From positions 2,189,001 to 2,253,000 of the forward strand of contig NZ_CP043051.1 of assembly GCF_008121495.1 (NCBI RefSeq): 64,000 nt of DNA. The letters are read 5' to 3'. The notes under the pieces are model-generated. The model was not told the origin of the DNA and made no database searches. It saw nothing but the letters and a program-made list of their open reading frames with translations. The position numbers and the translations under genes are program-made. Source of the stretch: Mediterraneibacter gnavus ATCC 29149 (lineage in GTDB: Bacteria > Bacillota > Clostridia > Lachnospirales > Lachnospiraceae). Below are positions 34,900-43,831 of the stretch, piece by piece; position 1 is the stretch's first letter, and each line of letters starts with the position of its first letter.

Positions 34900-35490
34900 A
34901 TGAGATTTAACTGGGAAGAATTTAAGGATGCAGATAATAAGATTGCAGTACACTGTAAGACAGAAGAGGAAGCGAAAGACTTCTGCAAGCAGATGCACAA
35001 ACATAGGATGAAGTGGTGTAACGGAAAAAGTTATTTGAAAAATACAAATTATATGCGCAACGAAGGAACGTGTTATTACGGAAACGGAGAATATTCGACT
35101 CGTGATTTTGCGGAAAAGTACAATTATAAAATCTTAGAATGGAGTGATTACATGGACAAAGAATTTACCAAGTCAGATTTAAAAGACGGAATGGTGGTCG
35201 AATATAATGATAACTATTTCGGGAAAAGACTTGTTATAGGCGGCTTTTTGATTGGCGAAGATGGATATTCGGATTTGGGAGACTATAACGAAAACTTAAA
35301 AAATGTGGCAAGCGGTTTAGAAATAGTTAGGGTATATAAGATTAAATGCATGGGAAAAATTAGCAGTATCATGGAAGACCACAACCTTGAACTCATCTGG
35401 GAGCGCAAAGAACCAAAGAAAATGACAGTGGAAGAAATGCGACAGAAGTTGGAAGAACTGACAGGAGAGGAAATTGAGGTGACGGCATGA
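34900..35490 (+). CDS. Hypothetical phage protein, 196 residues
   Basis: Two parts are visible. An N-terminal part (FNWEEFKDADNKIAVHCKTEEEAKDFCKQMHKHRMKWCNG) is often seen in Clostridia phages. A second beta-rich part (LKDGMVVEYNDNYFGKRLVIGG) ends in a helix with VEEMRQKLEELTGEEIEV. GGAGGTAAAAAAG fixes the start at 34900. No function is known. Confidence 0.65.
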   Translation: MRFNWEEFKDADNKIAVHCKTEEEAKDFCKQMHKHRMKWCNGKSYLKNTNYMRNEGTCYYGNGEYSTRDFAEKYNYKILEWSDYMDKEFTKSDLKDGMVVEYNDNYFGKRLVIGGFLIGEDGYSDLGDYNENLKNVASGLEIVRVYKIKCMGKISSIMEDHNLELIWERKEPKKMTVEEMRQKLEELTGEEIEVTA

Positions 35491-35711
35491 CCAGAGAAAC
35501 CATGAAACACAGAAGGGAGACAGCAGACCCCGTGAGAAAGATAGAAGCATACAAGATGGCAACGAGAAAGCCCTGTGAGACAGCTTTAAAGCAAAAGGGG
35601 CATAAAGCCTTTGCCTGCGACTTTAAAGGCGGTGAGAGGGCGAATAAGGACACTCTGGAATACATTGCAGAAAAGCATAACATCAAAGAACCGATTCCGG
35701 GAGGTGATTAA
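35487..35711 (+). CDS. Small phage protein, 74 residues
   Basis: This is a highly basic, Lys/Arg-rich protein (ETMKHRRETADPVRKIEAYKMATRK) that may contact nucleic acid. It is coupled to the preceding gene by ATGA and sits just before the sigma-like regulator. No family recognised. Confidence 0.6.
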   Translation: MTRETMKHRRETADPVRKIEAYKMATRKPCETALKQKGHKAFACDFKGGERANKDTLEYIAEKHNIKEPIPGGD

Positions 35712-35712
35712 G

Positions 35713-36126
35713 GTGGACAAGAAAACACTGAAAAAGTACAAACCAAACAAAGATAGACTTATCCGGATTGAGAACCAGATACAAGAACTCTGCGAACGGG
35801 AACCAACTGTTGTTATGGGGAAAGTAACTGGATCCAGTGCAGATTTCCCATACACGGAAGTGCGAACATCAGTCCAGATGTATGATCCTTACGAAGACGA
35901 GAATGTAAGACAGCAGATTAGGCGAAAAGAAGCGGACAGGCTGCGGATCCTGAAAGAGCAAGAAGAAGTCGAAGACTACATAAATGGGATTGATGATCCG
36001 GAGATTAAAGAGATATTTGAGTTGCACTATCTTGAGGGGAAAACCCAGCAAAAAGTCGCAGATGAAATTGGATATACCCAGGCGCGAGTATCGCAGATTA
36101 TAAGCGCACAGCTTAAAGATTTATAG
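35713..36126 (+). CDS. Sigma-70 region 4-like late transcription regulator
   Basis: This 137-residue protein has a coiled N-terminal half and a C-terminal helix-turn-helix (IFELHYLEGKTQQKVADEIGYTQARVSQIISAQL), as in the ArpU/DUF1492 group that turns on phage late genes. The start is GTG after GGGAGGTGATTAAG; longer frames with ATG lie inside the previous gene. It ends directly at an inverted repeat carrying an extended -10 promoter, which is the expected site of late control. Confidence 0.82.
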   Translation: MDKKTLKKYKPNKDRLIRIENQIQELCEREPTVVMGKVTGSSADFPYTEVRTSVQMYDPYEDENVRQQIRRKEADRLRILKEQEEVEDYINGIDDPEIKEIFELHYLEGKTQQKVADEIGYTQARVSQIISAQLKDL

Positions 36127-36152
36127 CATTTATATTTTACTTATGCTATAAT
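36121..36152 (+). promoter_or_regulatory. Probable late promoter with 9-bp inverted repeat
   Basis: TTATAGCAT (36121-36129) and ATGCTATAA (36143-36151) are exact inverses 13 bp apart. TGCTATAAT at the right end is an extended -10, and no good -35 exists, suggesting dependence on an activator. A second inverted pair (AGAAC and GTTCT) follows at about 36160-36179. Confidence 0.6.
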
Positions 36153-36203
36153 TATCCTAGAACGATTGTATATTGTTCTAAAACAATCTTTCCAAACATT
36201 CAG

Positions 36204-36246
36204 AACACCGCCGGACTTTTACCCTTTCTTGTCTGGCGGTGTTTTT
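36204..36246 (+). terminator. Rho-independent terminator ending the early region
   Basis: AACACCGCC (36204-36212) pairs with GGCGGTGTT, with a GAC/GTC extension, followed by TTTTAT. Late transcripts starting upstream must pass it, which allows an antitermination step. Confidence 0.85.
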
Positions 36247-36248
36247 AT

Positions 36249-36292
36249 GCCGTGGTCAGTTGGGACAAGCGGGTTCGAACCCCGCGCACGGT
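36249..36292 (+). ncRNA. tRNA-like fragment (acceptor stem and T arm only)
   Basis: GCCGTG pairs with CACGGT (acceptor-like). A perfect T arm, GCGGG-TTCGAAC-CCCGC, lies at 36269-36285, and GTCAGTTGGGA keeps D-loop bases. The anticodon arm is gone, so it cannot decode. It is either a tRNA relic or a structured RNA. No CCA is encoded. Confidence 0.6.
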
Positions 36293-36478
36293 TTAGTAGC
36301 ATATCATGGTAAATATTAAAAATCCGGAATGCCGTGGAAGTGCTACGAGTGATATCACAAAACGCAGATATCCGCAGATCTGCAAAACAAACAAAAATAG
36401 ATTCAGCAATCTATATTTAGTGTAATCAGCGTACCCGAGTGCGGATAGGGTAAAGGATGTCGATAAAGGGCATCCTAT
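36293..36478. other. Structured gap between tRNA-like fragment and tRNA-Asn
   Basis: No gene is seen. The stretch is rich in dyads: GTAGCA (36296) with TGCTAC (36340), the palindrome GTGATATCAC (36348-36357), GCAGATCTGC (about 36373), TACCC with GGGTA (36431-36451), and AGGATG with CATCCT (36452-36475). It may hold further tRNA relics or a packaging site. Confidence 0.4.
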
Positions 36479-36551
36479 GGGTGTATAGCTCAGTTGGCAG
36501 AGCAATCGGCTGTTAACCGATGTGTCGTAGGTTCGAGTCCTGCTATACCCG
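36479..36551 (+). tRNA. tRNA-Asn (anticodon GTT)
   Basis: A full cloverleaf of 73 nt: acceptor GGGTGTA/TATACCC with one G-U pair, D arm GCTCAGTTGGCAGAGC, anticodon stem ATCGG/CCGAT with loop CTGTTAA (GTT at 36512-36514), T arm with GTTCGAGTC, and discriminator G. CCA is not encoded. It probably supplements translation during lytic growth. Confidence 0.93.
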
Positions 36552-36702
36552 TTGCGGACTACTGCAAGGTTTCCTCCTTTTTCTTATAAATTTTGATTGT
36601 GTATTTGGTTATTTTGGTTTTTGTTGGCATTTGTAATTCTTTCGAGCAGTAGTCCTAAATTCTTGGCATCCAGAGATGGGTGCTTTTTGTTTGGAGGGGA
36701 AA

Positions 36703-37341
36703 ATGAAATATACAAACCTAAGAAATTATGAAAATCTACAAAAAGCAATAATGGAAGGGAGCGGAGATTATGATATTCCAGTAATTTTCCCGCAAGAATT
36801 TCATGGAGATTGTCAGTTCATCCCTTTTAATGCTGCTAAAACTATCAAAAACAGAAAAGGAAAAGCAGTTCATTTTTTTGTGGATGACTATCAATTCGTA
36901 AGATTGTGGTCAAATATCGATGCGTATATTCCGATGCTTCAAGAGTTTGAGTATGTGCTCGCACCGGATTTTAGTTTGTATTCAGATTATCCGAAAGCAA
37001 TCCAGATCTACAACCATTACCGAAAACACTGGTGTGGCGCTTACATGCAAATGACGGGTATTAAAGTAATCCCTACAATCGCATGGAGTGATAAAGAGTC
37101 GTTTAACTGGTGCTTTGACGGAGAGCCAGAAGGTGGAACAGTAGCTGTATCAAGTGTTGGATGCATGAAGAATAAAGATAGCAAGAAGTTATTTATTGAC
37201 GGATACAAAGAAATGGTTACAAGGCTTCAGCCGGAGACCATTATTTTTTATGGACAAATACCGGATGTGTGTATGGGGAATATTGTTAGAGTAAAAGCAT
37301 TTGCAGATAAATTCAACGAGGTGAAATGTAATGGGTGGTAG
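36703..37341 (+). CDS. DUF4417 domain protein
   Basis: This 212-residue protein has the DUF4417 pattern: FIPFNAAKTIKNRKGKAVHFFVDDYQFVRLWSN, FEYVLAPDFSLYSDYP, IPTIAWSDKESFNWCFDG and IIFYGQIPDV. The family is common on Firmicutes phages and plasmids. Its function is unknown, though the conserved acidic and aromatic residues suggest an enzyme-like fold. GGAGGGGAAA precedes the ATG. It is the first protein gene after the tRNA block. Confidence 0.88.
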   Translation: MKYTNLRNYENLQKAIMEGSGDYDIPVIFPQEFHGDCQFIPFNAAKTIKNRKGKAVHFFVDDYQFVRLWSNIDAYIPMLQEFEYVLAPDFSLYSDYPKAIQIYNHYRKHWCGAYMQMTGIKVIPTIAWSDKESFNWCFDGEPEGGTVAVSSVGCMKNKDSKKLFIDGYKEMVTRLQPETIIFYGQIPDVCMGNIVRVKAFADKFNEVKCNGW

Positions 37342-37693
37342 AGGAAGCTCGAGCGGGCTAAGCAGAAAAGGCGGCGGAATGTCGTTTGATACAAGTAAAT
37401 TGAGCGGAAGCGAAAAACAAAAAGCGTGGGCGAAGGAAATTGTTGATAGTGCTTTCAGGACTGTTAATAACAATATAAGAATAAACACCACAGGAATACG
37501 CGGACAAAATGCGCATTCGAAAGAAATGGCAAATAACTACAAAAAGATAGGGCAAGAAATTAAGCAGAAACTTAATACATTTACGAGTGCTTCACAAGTA
37601 ATAGATATCAGAAGCACAATAAGTTCTAAAAATATCAACGATATGGCGAATAGATGGACTATACAAAACATGAACAAGAAGAATAAAAAATAA
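37331..37693 (+). CDS. MGGRGSSSG-type small phage protein, 120 residues
   Basis: The glycine-serine N-terminus MGGRGSSSGLSRKGGG is a recurring tag of phage head-region proteins, often on minor head proteins. The rest is basic and helical (EKQKAWAKEIVDSAFRTVNNN, HSKEMANNYKKIGQEIKQKL). It overlaps DUF4417 by 11 bp and touches the terminase small-subunit gene. It may be an internal virion or scaffold-associated protein, which is inference. Confidence 0.65.
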   Translation: MGGRGSSSGLSRKGGGMSFDTSKLSGSEKQKAWAKEIVDSAFRTVNNNIRINTTGIRGQNAHSKEMANNYKKIGQEIKQKLNTFTSASQVIDIRSTISSKNINDMANRWTIQNMNKKNKK

Positions 37694-37710
37694 TGAAAGA
37701 GGTGAGTCGG

Positions 37711-38208
37711 ATGGCGAAAGGTAAATATCAGGAATGGCTAGAGCCGGAAGGCTTGCTAAAAATAGAGGGATGGGCTAGAGATGGTCTAACGGATGAGCAG
37801 ATTGCTCAGAATATGGGGGTTGCTTATTCGACATTTAGAACGTGGAGGGATAAGTATTCGGCACTTTCGGCAGTCCTAAAAAAGAATAAGGATGTTGCTG
37901 ACAGGCAAGTAGAAAATTCTTTGTTTGAAAGGGCACTCGGCGGCACTCATGAAGTAAGAAAAACTTTCAAGGTAAAAGAGAAGTATTACGATGAGCATGG
38001 GAAATTATGCGAAAAAGAGAAACTTGTACAAGCAACGGATGAGGTATATATACCGGGAGATACAACAGCGCAGATTTTCTGGCTCAAGAACCGGAAACCA
38101 GACAAGTGGAGAGATAAGCAGGAATACGAGGACAGAACAGCAATTGAAAAGCTGGATGAAATCTTGAAAGGAATGCATGACAATGCAGCTAAGCAAAAAA
38201 CAGAATGA
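37711..38208 (+). CDS. Terminase small subunit
   Basis: This 165-residue protein has an N-terminal HTH (GLTDEQIAQNMGVAYSTFRTWRDKYSALSAVLKKNKDVADRQVENSLFERALG) and a C-terminal part with WLKNRKPDKWRDKQEY. It recognises phage DNA for packaging. GAGGTGAGTCGG favours 37711 over an in-frame ATG at 37693. It overlaps the large subunit by 32 bp. Confidence 0.92.
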   Translation: MAKGKYQEWLEPEGLLKIEGWARDGLTDEQIAQNMGVAYSTFRTWRDKYSALSAVLKKNKDVADRQVENSLFERALGGTHEVRKTFKVKEKYYDEHGKLCEKEKLVQATDEVYIPGDTTAQIFWLKNRKPDKWRDKQEYEDRTAIEKLDEILKGMHDNAAKQKTE

Positions 38209-39511
38209 ATACATCATAAACGCAACTCATAGATGGAATATCAAGTCCGGAGCGGTTCGTTCTGGAAAGTCTTTTGTTGATACTGCTTATATCGTGCCTA
38301 AAAGAATCCGAGAGAGAGCTGGACTTCCCGGCTTAAATGTAATCATGGGTGTCTCCAAAGAATCCATAGAGCGAAACGTGCTCCAACCGATGAGAGAGAT
38401 CTATACCAGCGATCTGATCGGGAACATTAACAACCGGAATGTGGCAAGAGTATGCGGAGAGGATGTCTATTGTCTCGGAGCGGAAAAGGTCAGTCAGGTT
38501 GCAAAGATACAGGGAGCGTCCATTAAGTACTGCTATGGTGATGAGATCGCAAAATGGAACAAAGAGGTGTTCCAGATGCTTAAATCCCGTCTCGATAAGA
38601 CGTACTCCTGCTTTGATGGAGCTTGCAACCCGGAACATCCGACGCACTGGCTCAAAGAGTTCATCGACAATGTAGAGCTGGACATCTATCTCCAAAAGTA
38701 CACGATATTTGATAATCCATTTCTGGATCCAGAATTTGTTAAGCAACTCTGTAAGGAATATGATGGTACAATCTATTATGACCGCCTCATCCTTGGCTTG
38801 TGGAAACGAGCTGACGGGGCGATCTACAAGCGGTTTGCGGACAACCCAGAAGCGTTCAAATGCGAAATTGTGGATGAGTTCTCTCCAGACTCAGAGTATA
38901 AGCAGTTCCGAAAGGAAGATATCACATCAATCGAGATCGGCTTGGATTTTGGCGGTAATCAATCCGGCCACTCATTCGTTGCCAGAGGATATACGGATAA
39001 TTACAGAGATGTAATTGCGCTAAAATCCCGTAGAATTACGGCGAAAGATGAAAAAGAAGACATCGACAGCAATAGGTTGAATGAGTTGTTTTGCGAATTT
39101 ATCCGAGAAGTAATAGAACAATATTCGGTATGCGTGAAAAGTGGAGATTATGTACAGTATTGCAACGTAGAATCCGTATTTTGGGATAATGCAGAAACAG
39201 TCCTCGGTAATTCCATTCGAAATGCAGTAGAAAAAGAATTTCCGTGGATCGCTGTCAAACCAGCAAAGAAAAGACCAATTAACGACAGAATCAGATGCAC
39301 CGTCAAGCTCATGGGGGCTGGGCGGTTTTTTATTACGAGCGATTGCGAAAGTTTGCAAACGGCTCTTTCTGATGCAGTGTGGGACAAAGAAGTAAAGGAC
39401 AAAGACGAACGCTTGGACGATGGCAGCACTGACATTGACAGCTTGGATGCGTTTGAGTACACGATCGAACGCGACATGAAATACCTAATTGAAGAGGTGG
39501 AAAATGTTTGA
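38177..39511 (+). CDS. Terminase large subunit
   Basis: This 444-residue packaging motor has its ATPase in the N-terminal half (Walker A KSGAVRSGKSF, the CYGDEIAKW Walker B region). The C-terminal nuclease half has acidic metal ligands in IEIGLDFGGNQSGHSFV and DDGSTDIDSLDAFEY. The length is normal. Translation starts inside the small-subunit gene. Confidence 0.95.
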   Translation: MTMQLSKKQNEYIINATHRWNIKSGAVRSGKSFVDTAYIVPKRIRERAGLPGLNVIMGVSKESIERNVLQPMREIYTSDLIGNINNRNVARVCGEDVYCLGAEKVSQVAKIQGASIKYCYGDEIAKWNKEVFQMLKSRLDKTYSCFDGACNPEHPTHWLKEFIDNVELDIYLQKYTIFDNPFLDPEFVKQLCKEYDGTIYYDRLILGLWKRADGAIYKRFADNPEAFKCEIVDEFSPDSEYKQFRKEDITSIEIGLDFGGNQSGHSFVARGYTDNYRDVIALKSRRITAKDEKEDIDSNRLNELFCEFIREVIEQYSVCVKSGDYVQYCNVESVFWDNAETVLGNSIRNAVEKEFPWIAVKPAKKRPINDRIRCTVKLMGAGRFFITSDCESLQTALSDAVWDKEVKDKDERLDDGSTDIDSLDAFEYTIERDMKYLIEEVENV

Positions 39512-40856
39512 TGGGATTAAAAGACTTTGGAAAGGAATCATGAGGATGTTTGGGTATACAACATTAAAACAGATTATCGGCAAGGATATCGCACTATCCA
39601 ACGACATGATAGATGCAATCAACAGATGGAGACAGATGTTAAATGGTGATGCAGATTGGATCTCTGACAGCATTGTTTCCCTCGGGATTGAAGATGGAAT
39701 CTGCCGAGAGTTTGCAGACTGTGCACTTGTGGAAATGGAAACCAATGTAAGTAATGAACGTCTGGACAAGATCTATCAGAAGAATATCACGAGTCTGAAT
39801 GAGAACCTACAGGAAGGCCTTGCGCTTGGGTCATTCGTTTTGAAACCACTGGGAGAATCGGCTGCCGAATTTATCTCAGCCGACAAGATCATACCGATCA
39901 GTTTTGGGGATGATGGAAAGCCGAATGATATTGCATTTCTGACCGTAAAAAAGGTTGGGGACGCTGATTATTTCACGAGGCTTGAACGGCACTATTTCAT
40001 TGGCGGGAATCTGACCATAGAAAACAAGTGTTTCCATTCTCAGACAGCGAATGATATCGGTCTTCCATGCAGCCTAGAAGCGGTGGAAGAATGGGAGAAT
40101 ATCCTACCTGGACCGATTACATACCCAGGAATGAACCGTATGGACTTTGGGTATTACCGTAATCCAATCAAAAATAAAATAGATGGTTCCGCATGTGGTG
40201 TATCAGTGTACGAATCTGCCGCTGAACTGATTCGGAAAGCGGATACACAGGGAGCAAGACTTGATTGGGAATACGAATCTGGAGAGCGTGCTATCCATGT
40301 GGATAATAGAGCACTTAAGCAAGATAAGGCAACCGGGAAGTTTGGACTTCCGAAACTCAAAAACAAGCTGTACCGTGGAATGAATCTGGATGTCGGGAAA
40401 GACCAAGAATTATTAAAGGAATACTCCCCAGAAATGAGGGACGAAGCCTTTAAGCGCGGGTTGGAGGAATACAAGCGAGAGATCGAGTTTTCTGTAGGTC
40501 TTGCTTATGGAGACCTGTCAGATGCGCAGGAAGTAGCGAAAACAGCCACGGAAATTAAAGCATCAAAGAACCGCAAGTACAACCGAGTGACGGCGATCCA
40601 GAACAACTTATACGATTGCTTAGAGGACTTTGCCGCAGGGCTTGCATTCTACAACAGTATGCTTAATTCGGGATATGAGTTCTCTTGCAAATTCAACGAT
40701 TCCATACTGACCGATGAGGAAACAGAGCGTCAGCAGGACAGACAGGACGTGAGTATGGGAGTGATGTCGCATTTGGAATACCGCATGAAGTGGTACAACG
40801 AGGACGAAGCCACAGCGAAAAAGATGTTGCCAGAGCAGATCGAAGTAATGGAGTAG
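39504..40856 (+). CDS. Portal protein (SPP1 Gp6-like)
   Basis: This 450-residue portal subunit forms the dodecameric DNA gate. Recognisable blocks are INRWRQMLNGDADWISDS, GLALGSFVLKPLGESAAEFISADKIIPISF, and the C-terminal VGLAYGDLSDAQEVAKTATEIKASKNRKYNRV typical of the family. GAGGTGGAAA sets the start at 39504, 8 bp inside the terminase gene. Confidence 0.94.
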   Translation: MFDGIKRLWKGIMRMFGYTTLKQIIGKDIALSNDMIDAINRWRQMLNGDADWISDSIVSLGIEDGICREFADCALVEMETNVSNERLDKIYQKNITSLNENLQEGLALGSFVLKPLGESAAEFISADKIIPISFGDDGKPNDIAFLTVKKVGDADYFTRLERHYFIGGNLTIENKCFHSQTANDIGLPCSLEAVEEWENILPGPITYPGMNRMDFGYYRNPIKNKIDGSACGVSVYESAAELIRKADTQGARLDWEYESGERAIHVDNRALKQDKATGKFGLPKLKNKLYRGMNLDVGKDQELLKEYSPEMRDEAFKRGLEEYKREIEFSVGLAYGDLSDAQEVAKTATEIKASKNRKYNRVTAIQNNLYDCLEDFAAGLAFYNSMLNSGYEFSCKFNDSILTDEETERQQDRQDVSMGVMSHLEYRMKWYNEDEATAKKMLPEQIEVME

Positions 40857-40865
40857 GTGAACCAA

Positions 40866-42059
40866 TTGAGGGAAGACTACAAAAAGCAGCTATCCGGACA
40901 GATCGAGAAGCATTTTCTTGATTTGGAACAGATGATTCTCGAGGACATTGTTCGCCGGATTAAAAAAGCGGGAAAAATCACAAGCACAGCCGACTGGCAG
41001 ATTAACCGACTACAGATTATTGGGTACTCTTCTGAGGACATCGAAAAGATGATTAAAACTGCTCTAAACCTGTCCTATCCGGAAGTGTTTGAGCTGTACG
41101 ACAAGGTAATCGACTGGGAATATGTCCGTAATAAAGACATCTACGAGCAGGTCAATGCAGAATATATCCCCTACGAGGATAATAAGGAGTTGCAACAGCT
41201 TACAGATGGATTCATCCGGCAGAGCAATGATGATCTGCGGAACGTCACAAAGTCCATGGGATTTTATGTGGATTATGGCGGCGGTAGGCTCGTTATGACT
41301 CCATTGTCCGACATCTACCAAGGATATCTCGACCAAGCTATTACAGGGGTTGTATACGGCACGTTTGACTACAATACCATGATTCGCAAGGTGGTTACTC
41401 AACTCACAAAAAGCGGACTCAGAAGCATTGACTACGCTTCTGGGTGGCATAGCAGGGTAGATGTGGCGGCAAGGAGAGCGGTTATGACGGGTGTGTCACA
41501 GCTTACCGGGAAAATATCAGAAATGAACGCCGATAAGCTTGGGACAGAGCATTACGAAGTCGCGTGGCACGCCGGAGCGAGACCATCACACGCTGTCTGG
41601 CAAGGGAAGGTCTGGTCAAAGGAACAACTTGTTACGGTATGTGGTCTTGGAACAGTCACTGGACTGCTTGGAGCGAACTGCTATCACGAATATTACCCGT
41701 TTGTGAAAGGCGTCTCGGAGCGGAATTGGTCTGATTCTTGGCTTGCAGAGCAGAACCGAAAGGAAAGTATACCTAAGACGTTTAACGGCAAGGAATACAC
41801 CTTATACGAAGCCAGACAGCAACAGAGGAAAATGGAAACCGCTATGAGGGCACAGAGAGAAAAGGCTGTGCTACTAAAACAGGGCGGAGCTGATCCAGAC
41901 GATGTGATGCTTGCGAAAGCAAAGTATCAAGGACAACTGGGAGAATACACCAGATTTTGCAAGAAAATGGGTCTACAACAAGAAAGAGAGCGCATCTATT
42001 ACGATATGCGCGGCAGAGTGGCACCCGTACCAAAACGATTTAGGAGGTTTAGGAAATGA
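40866..42059 (+). CDS. Phage minor capsid protein 2 (head morphogenesis)
   Basis: This protein of about 397 residues follows the portal, as in the minor capsid 2 family: DLRNVTKSMGFYVDYGGGRLVMTPLSDIYQGYLDQAI and the C-terminal HAGARPSHAVWQGKVW ... GLLGANCYHEYYPFVKG core. It is probably injected or needed for head assembly. The start is either TTG at 40866, 6 nt after AGGTG, or GTG at 40857 directly after the portal stop; spacing favours TTG. Confidence 0.9.
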   Translation: MREDYKKQLSGQIEKHFLDLEQMILEDIVRRIKKAGKITSTADWQINRLQIIGYSSEDIEKMIKTALNLSYPEVFELYDKVIDWEYVRNKDIYEQVNAEYIPYEDNKELQQLTDGFIRQSNDDLRNVTKSMGFYVDYGGGRLVMTPLSDIYQGYLDQAITGVVYGTFDYNTMIRKVVTQLTKSGLRSIDYASGWHSRVDVAARRAVMTGVSQLTGKISEMNADKLGTEHYEVAWHAGARPSHAVWQGKVWSKEQLVTVCGLGTVTGLLGANCYHEYYPFVKGVSERNWSDSWLAEQNRKESIPKTFNGKEYTLYEARQQQRKMETAMRAQREKAVLLKQGGADPDDVMLAKAKYQGQLGEYTRFCKKMGLQQERERIYYDMRGRVAPVPKRFRRFRK

Positions 42060-42337
42060 GTAAAGTAAAAGTAATCAGACAGCCGACAGCGGAAGAAACA
42101 TTGATTTTTGAATTTGAGACAGCATCATCCGAATTTCTGGTTAAGAATTTTACGGATGGTGATATTTACGCATCTCTGGAAAGGGACGCAACAAAAGAAC
42201 AAAGCGTACTGATTCCGGCACAGACCGCACAGGTATTGCAGTACGGTTCCTACGGTGGTGGAAAGAGCAACATCGTCCAGATCATCCCCACAGCAACCTC
42301 AGAAAAAGGAGTAGAAGTACAATGCTTAAAATGGTAG
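42056..42337 (+). CDS. Small head-region protein, 93 residues
   Basis: This beta-rich protein (LIFEFETASSEFLVKNFTDGDIYASLERD, VLIPAQTAQVLQYGSYGG) is coupled by ATGA to the minor capsid gene. It resembles small decoration-type proteins in layout but has no named family. It also overlaps the fibre-like gene by 16 bp. Confidence 0.6.
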   Translation: MSKVKVIRQPTAEETLIFEFETASSEFLVKNFTDGDIYASLERDATKEQSVLIPAQTAQVLQYGSYGGGKSNIVQIIPTATSEKGVEVQCLKW

Positions 42338-43830
42338 ATGGAACAGGAATCATAGGAGTGGATATGATCTGCCCTCTAGGAGTCTCCACTCCACAGCCAC
42401 CGAATTATGACAGGGTAGAGCTAGAGGGTACAGGGATGCTGGTACTTCCGAACAGCTTGGATGCACCGCTTGAGAGGTTGGAGCTTGGTGGGAAGACGGA
42501 GCAGGTGCAGACTACTGGGAAGAATTTGCTTCCGGACAAATTTTCGATCTATGCAGAGGGAAAAAGCAAGACAAATCTCAAATTGCAGATTGGAAACTAT
42601 GTATATAGCTCAAAAACGTCAAAGAACTTGTATATATTACACGAAGACAAAAGCAACATTACGAATGGATGGACTGCTACTAACAAGTTTAATTTTAAAA
42701 TTGATAAAGAAGAAACTATTGAGGTCAGAATAGAAACAGAAAACCCGCTAGAAATTCTACCGATGATTAGGGAGGAGACTGAGTTGGATTCCTACGAACC
42801 CTATACAGGCGGTAAACCATCCACAAGCCCAGAATATCCGCAGGAAATCAAGAGTGTCGGAAAGTGGAATGATGAGAAGCAGAAGTATGAAGTGGATGTG
42901 AAGGTAAGTAACTGTGGCTATTTGCAAAAAGGTTCATATGCCGACAAAATAAGACCTCTTCCATTAGAAAAAGGTAAAACGTATAGAATTTATATTGATG
43001 TAAAATCTGCTGTTGTGAATGCAGGTATATTGAATGAAGAAAGAACATTTGCTAATTCTGGACAACTTTATGCTTATTATAATTCCAGAGGATATCCGAT
43101 TAGCAGCACTGGCGTTGTAAGCGGTATCTGTAGATTGCCGAACTCATTATATAGAGGTTATACATTCACTGTGACCGTAGATGGATTATTTTTGTACCAA
43201 GGAGTTAATGCTAAGATTCTTAATACCGATAATGCTTATGTTGCATATGACTTTATTAAAAAAGTTGATATAAGTTCTCCGTATACTGAGAAAGAGTCGG
43301 TTGTTTTAACTTCCGACCGCCCTATTACAAAATGGGATAAGCTCGTGGAGCAGGGCGGAGAGATTGGGTGGTTGTATCAGTCGGCAATCGATACAGACAT
43401 ACGACCATCCCGGACAGATTTGTTCCCGTATGGTTTTAAACTTTATAAAAACCACAGTAATGGTGTGTATACGTATACTGTAACCAACATAAAAAAGATA
43501 AAAGGTTATCAAACATCTTATTGTAAGCAATTTAAAAATGTGGATGGATCGTATAATACCGGAGAATTATACCGCTACTCTGATCAACCAAGTATGCAAT
43601 CACAGTATTTTAATACGGATATTGCGACAAAAGAAGAGTTTATTAAGTGGATGGAAAATAACCCATTAACAATGGTTTACAAAACTGAGGAAACCGAATT
43701 CGTCCCCCTACCACAATCCGAACAAAACGCTATCCGAGCATTAAAAACCTACTACCCTACCACAGTCATCACAGCGGACGGAGGGGAGCTTGACCCCGAT
43801 ATTAAAGTAACATACCGAAAGGAGAAGTAA
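42322..43830 (+). CDS. Fibre-like virion surface protein inside the head module
   Basis: This 502-residue protein contains TTGKNLLPDKF and the LDSYEPYTGGKPSTSPEYPQEIKSVG block that recurs in Clostridia phage fibre and baseplate proteins. A jelly-roll-like stretch (KGKTYRIYIDVKSAV) and a closing FVPLPQSEQNAIRALKTYYPTTVITADGGELDPDIKVTY follow. It lies between minor capsid and scaffold rather than at the tail end, so it may be a head fibre or adhesin. Base composition of its middle is more AT-rich than its ends, hinting at domain exchange. Confidence 0.75.
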   Translation: MLKMVDGTGIIGVDMICPLGVSTPQPPNYDRVELEGTGMLVLPNSLDAPLERLELGGKTEQVQTTGKNLLPDKFSIYAEGKSKTNLKLQIGNYVYSSKTSKNLYILHEDKSNITNGWTATNKFNFKIDKEETIEVRIETENPLEILPMIREETELDSYEPYTGGKPSTSPEYPQEIKSVGKWNDEKQKYEVDVKVSNCGYLQKGSYADKIRPLPLEKGKTYRIYIDVKSAVVNAGILNEERTFANSGQLYAYYNSRGYPISSTGVVSGICRLPNSLYRGYTFTVTVDGLFLYQGVNAKILNTDNAYVAYDFIKKVDISSPYTEKESVVLTSDRPITKWDKLVEQGGEIGWLYQSAIDTDIRPSRTDLFPYGFKLYKNHSNGVYTYTVTNIKKIKGYQTSYCKQFKNVDGSYNTGELYRYSDQPSMQSQYFNTDIATKEEFIKWMENNPLTMVYKTEETEFVPLPQSEQNAIRALKTYYPTTVITADGGELDPDIKVTYRKEK

Positions 43831-43831
43831 T

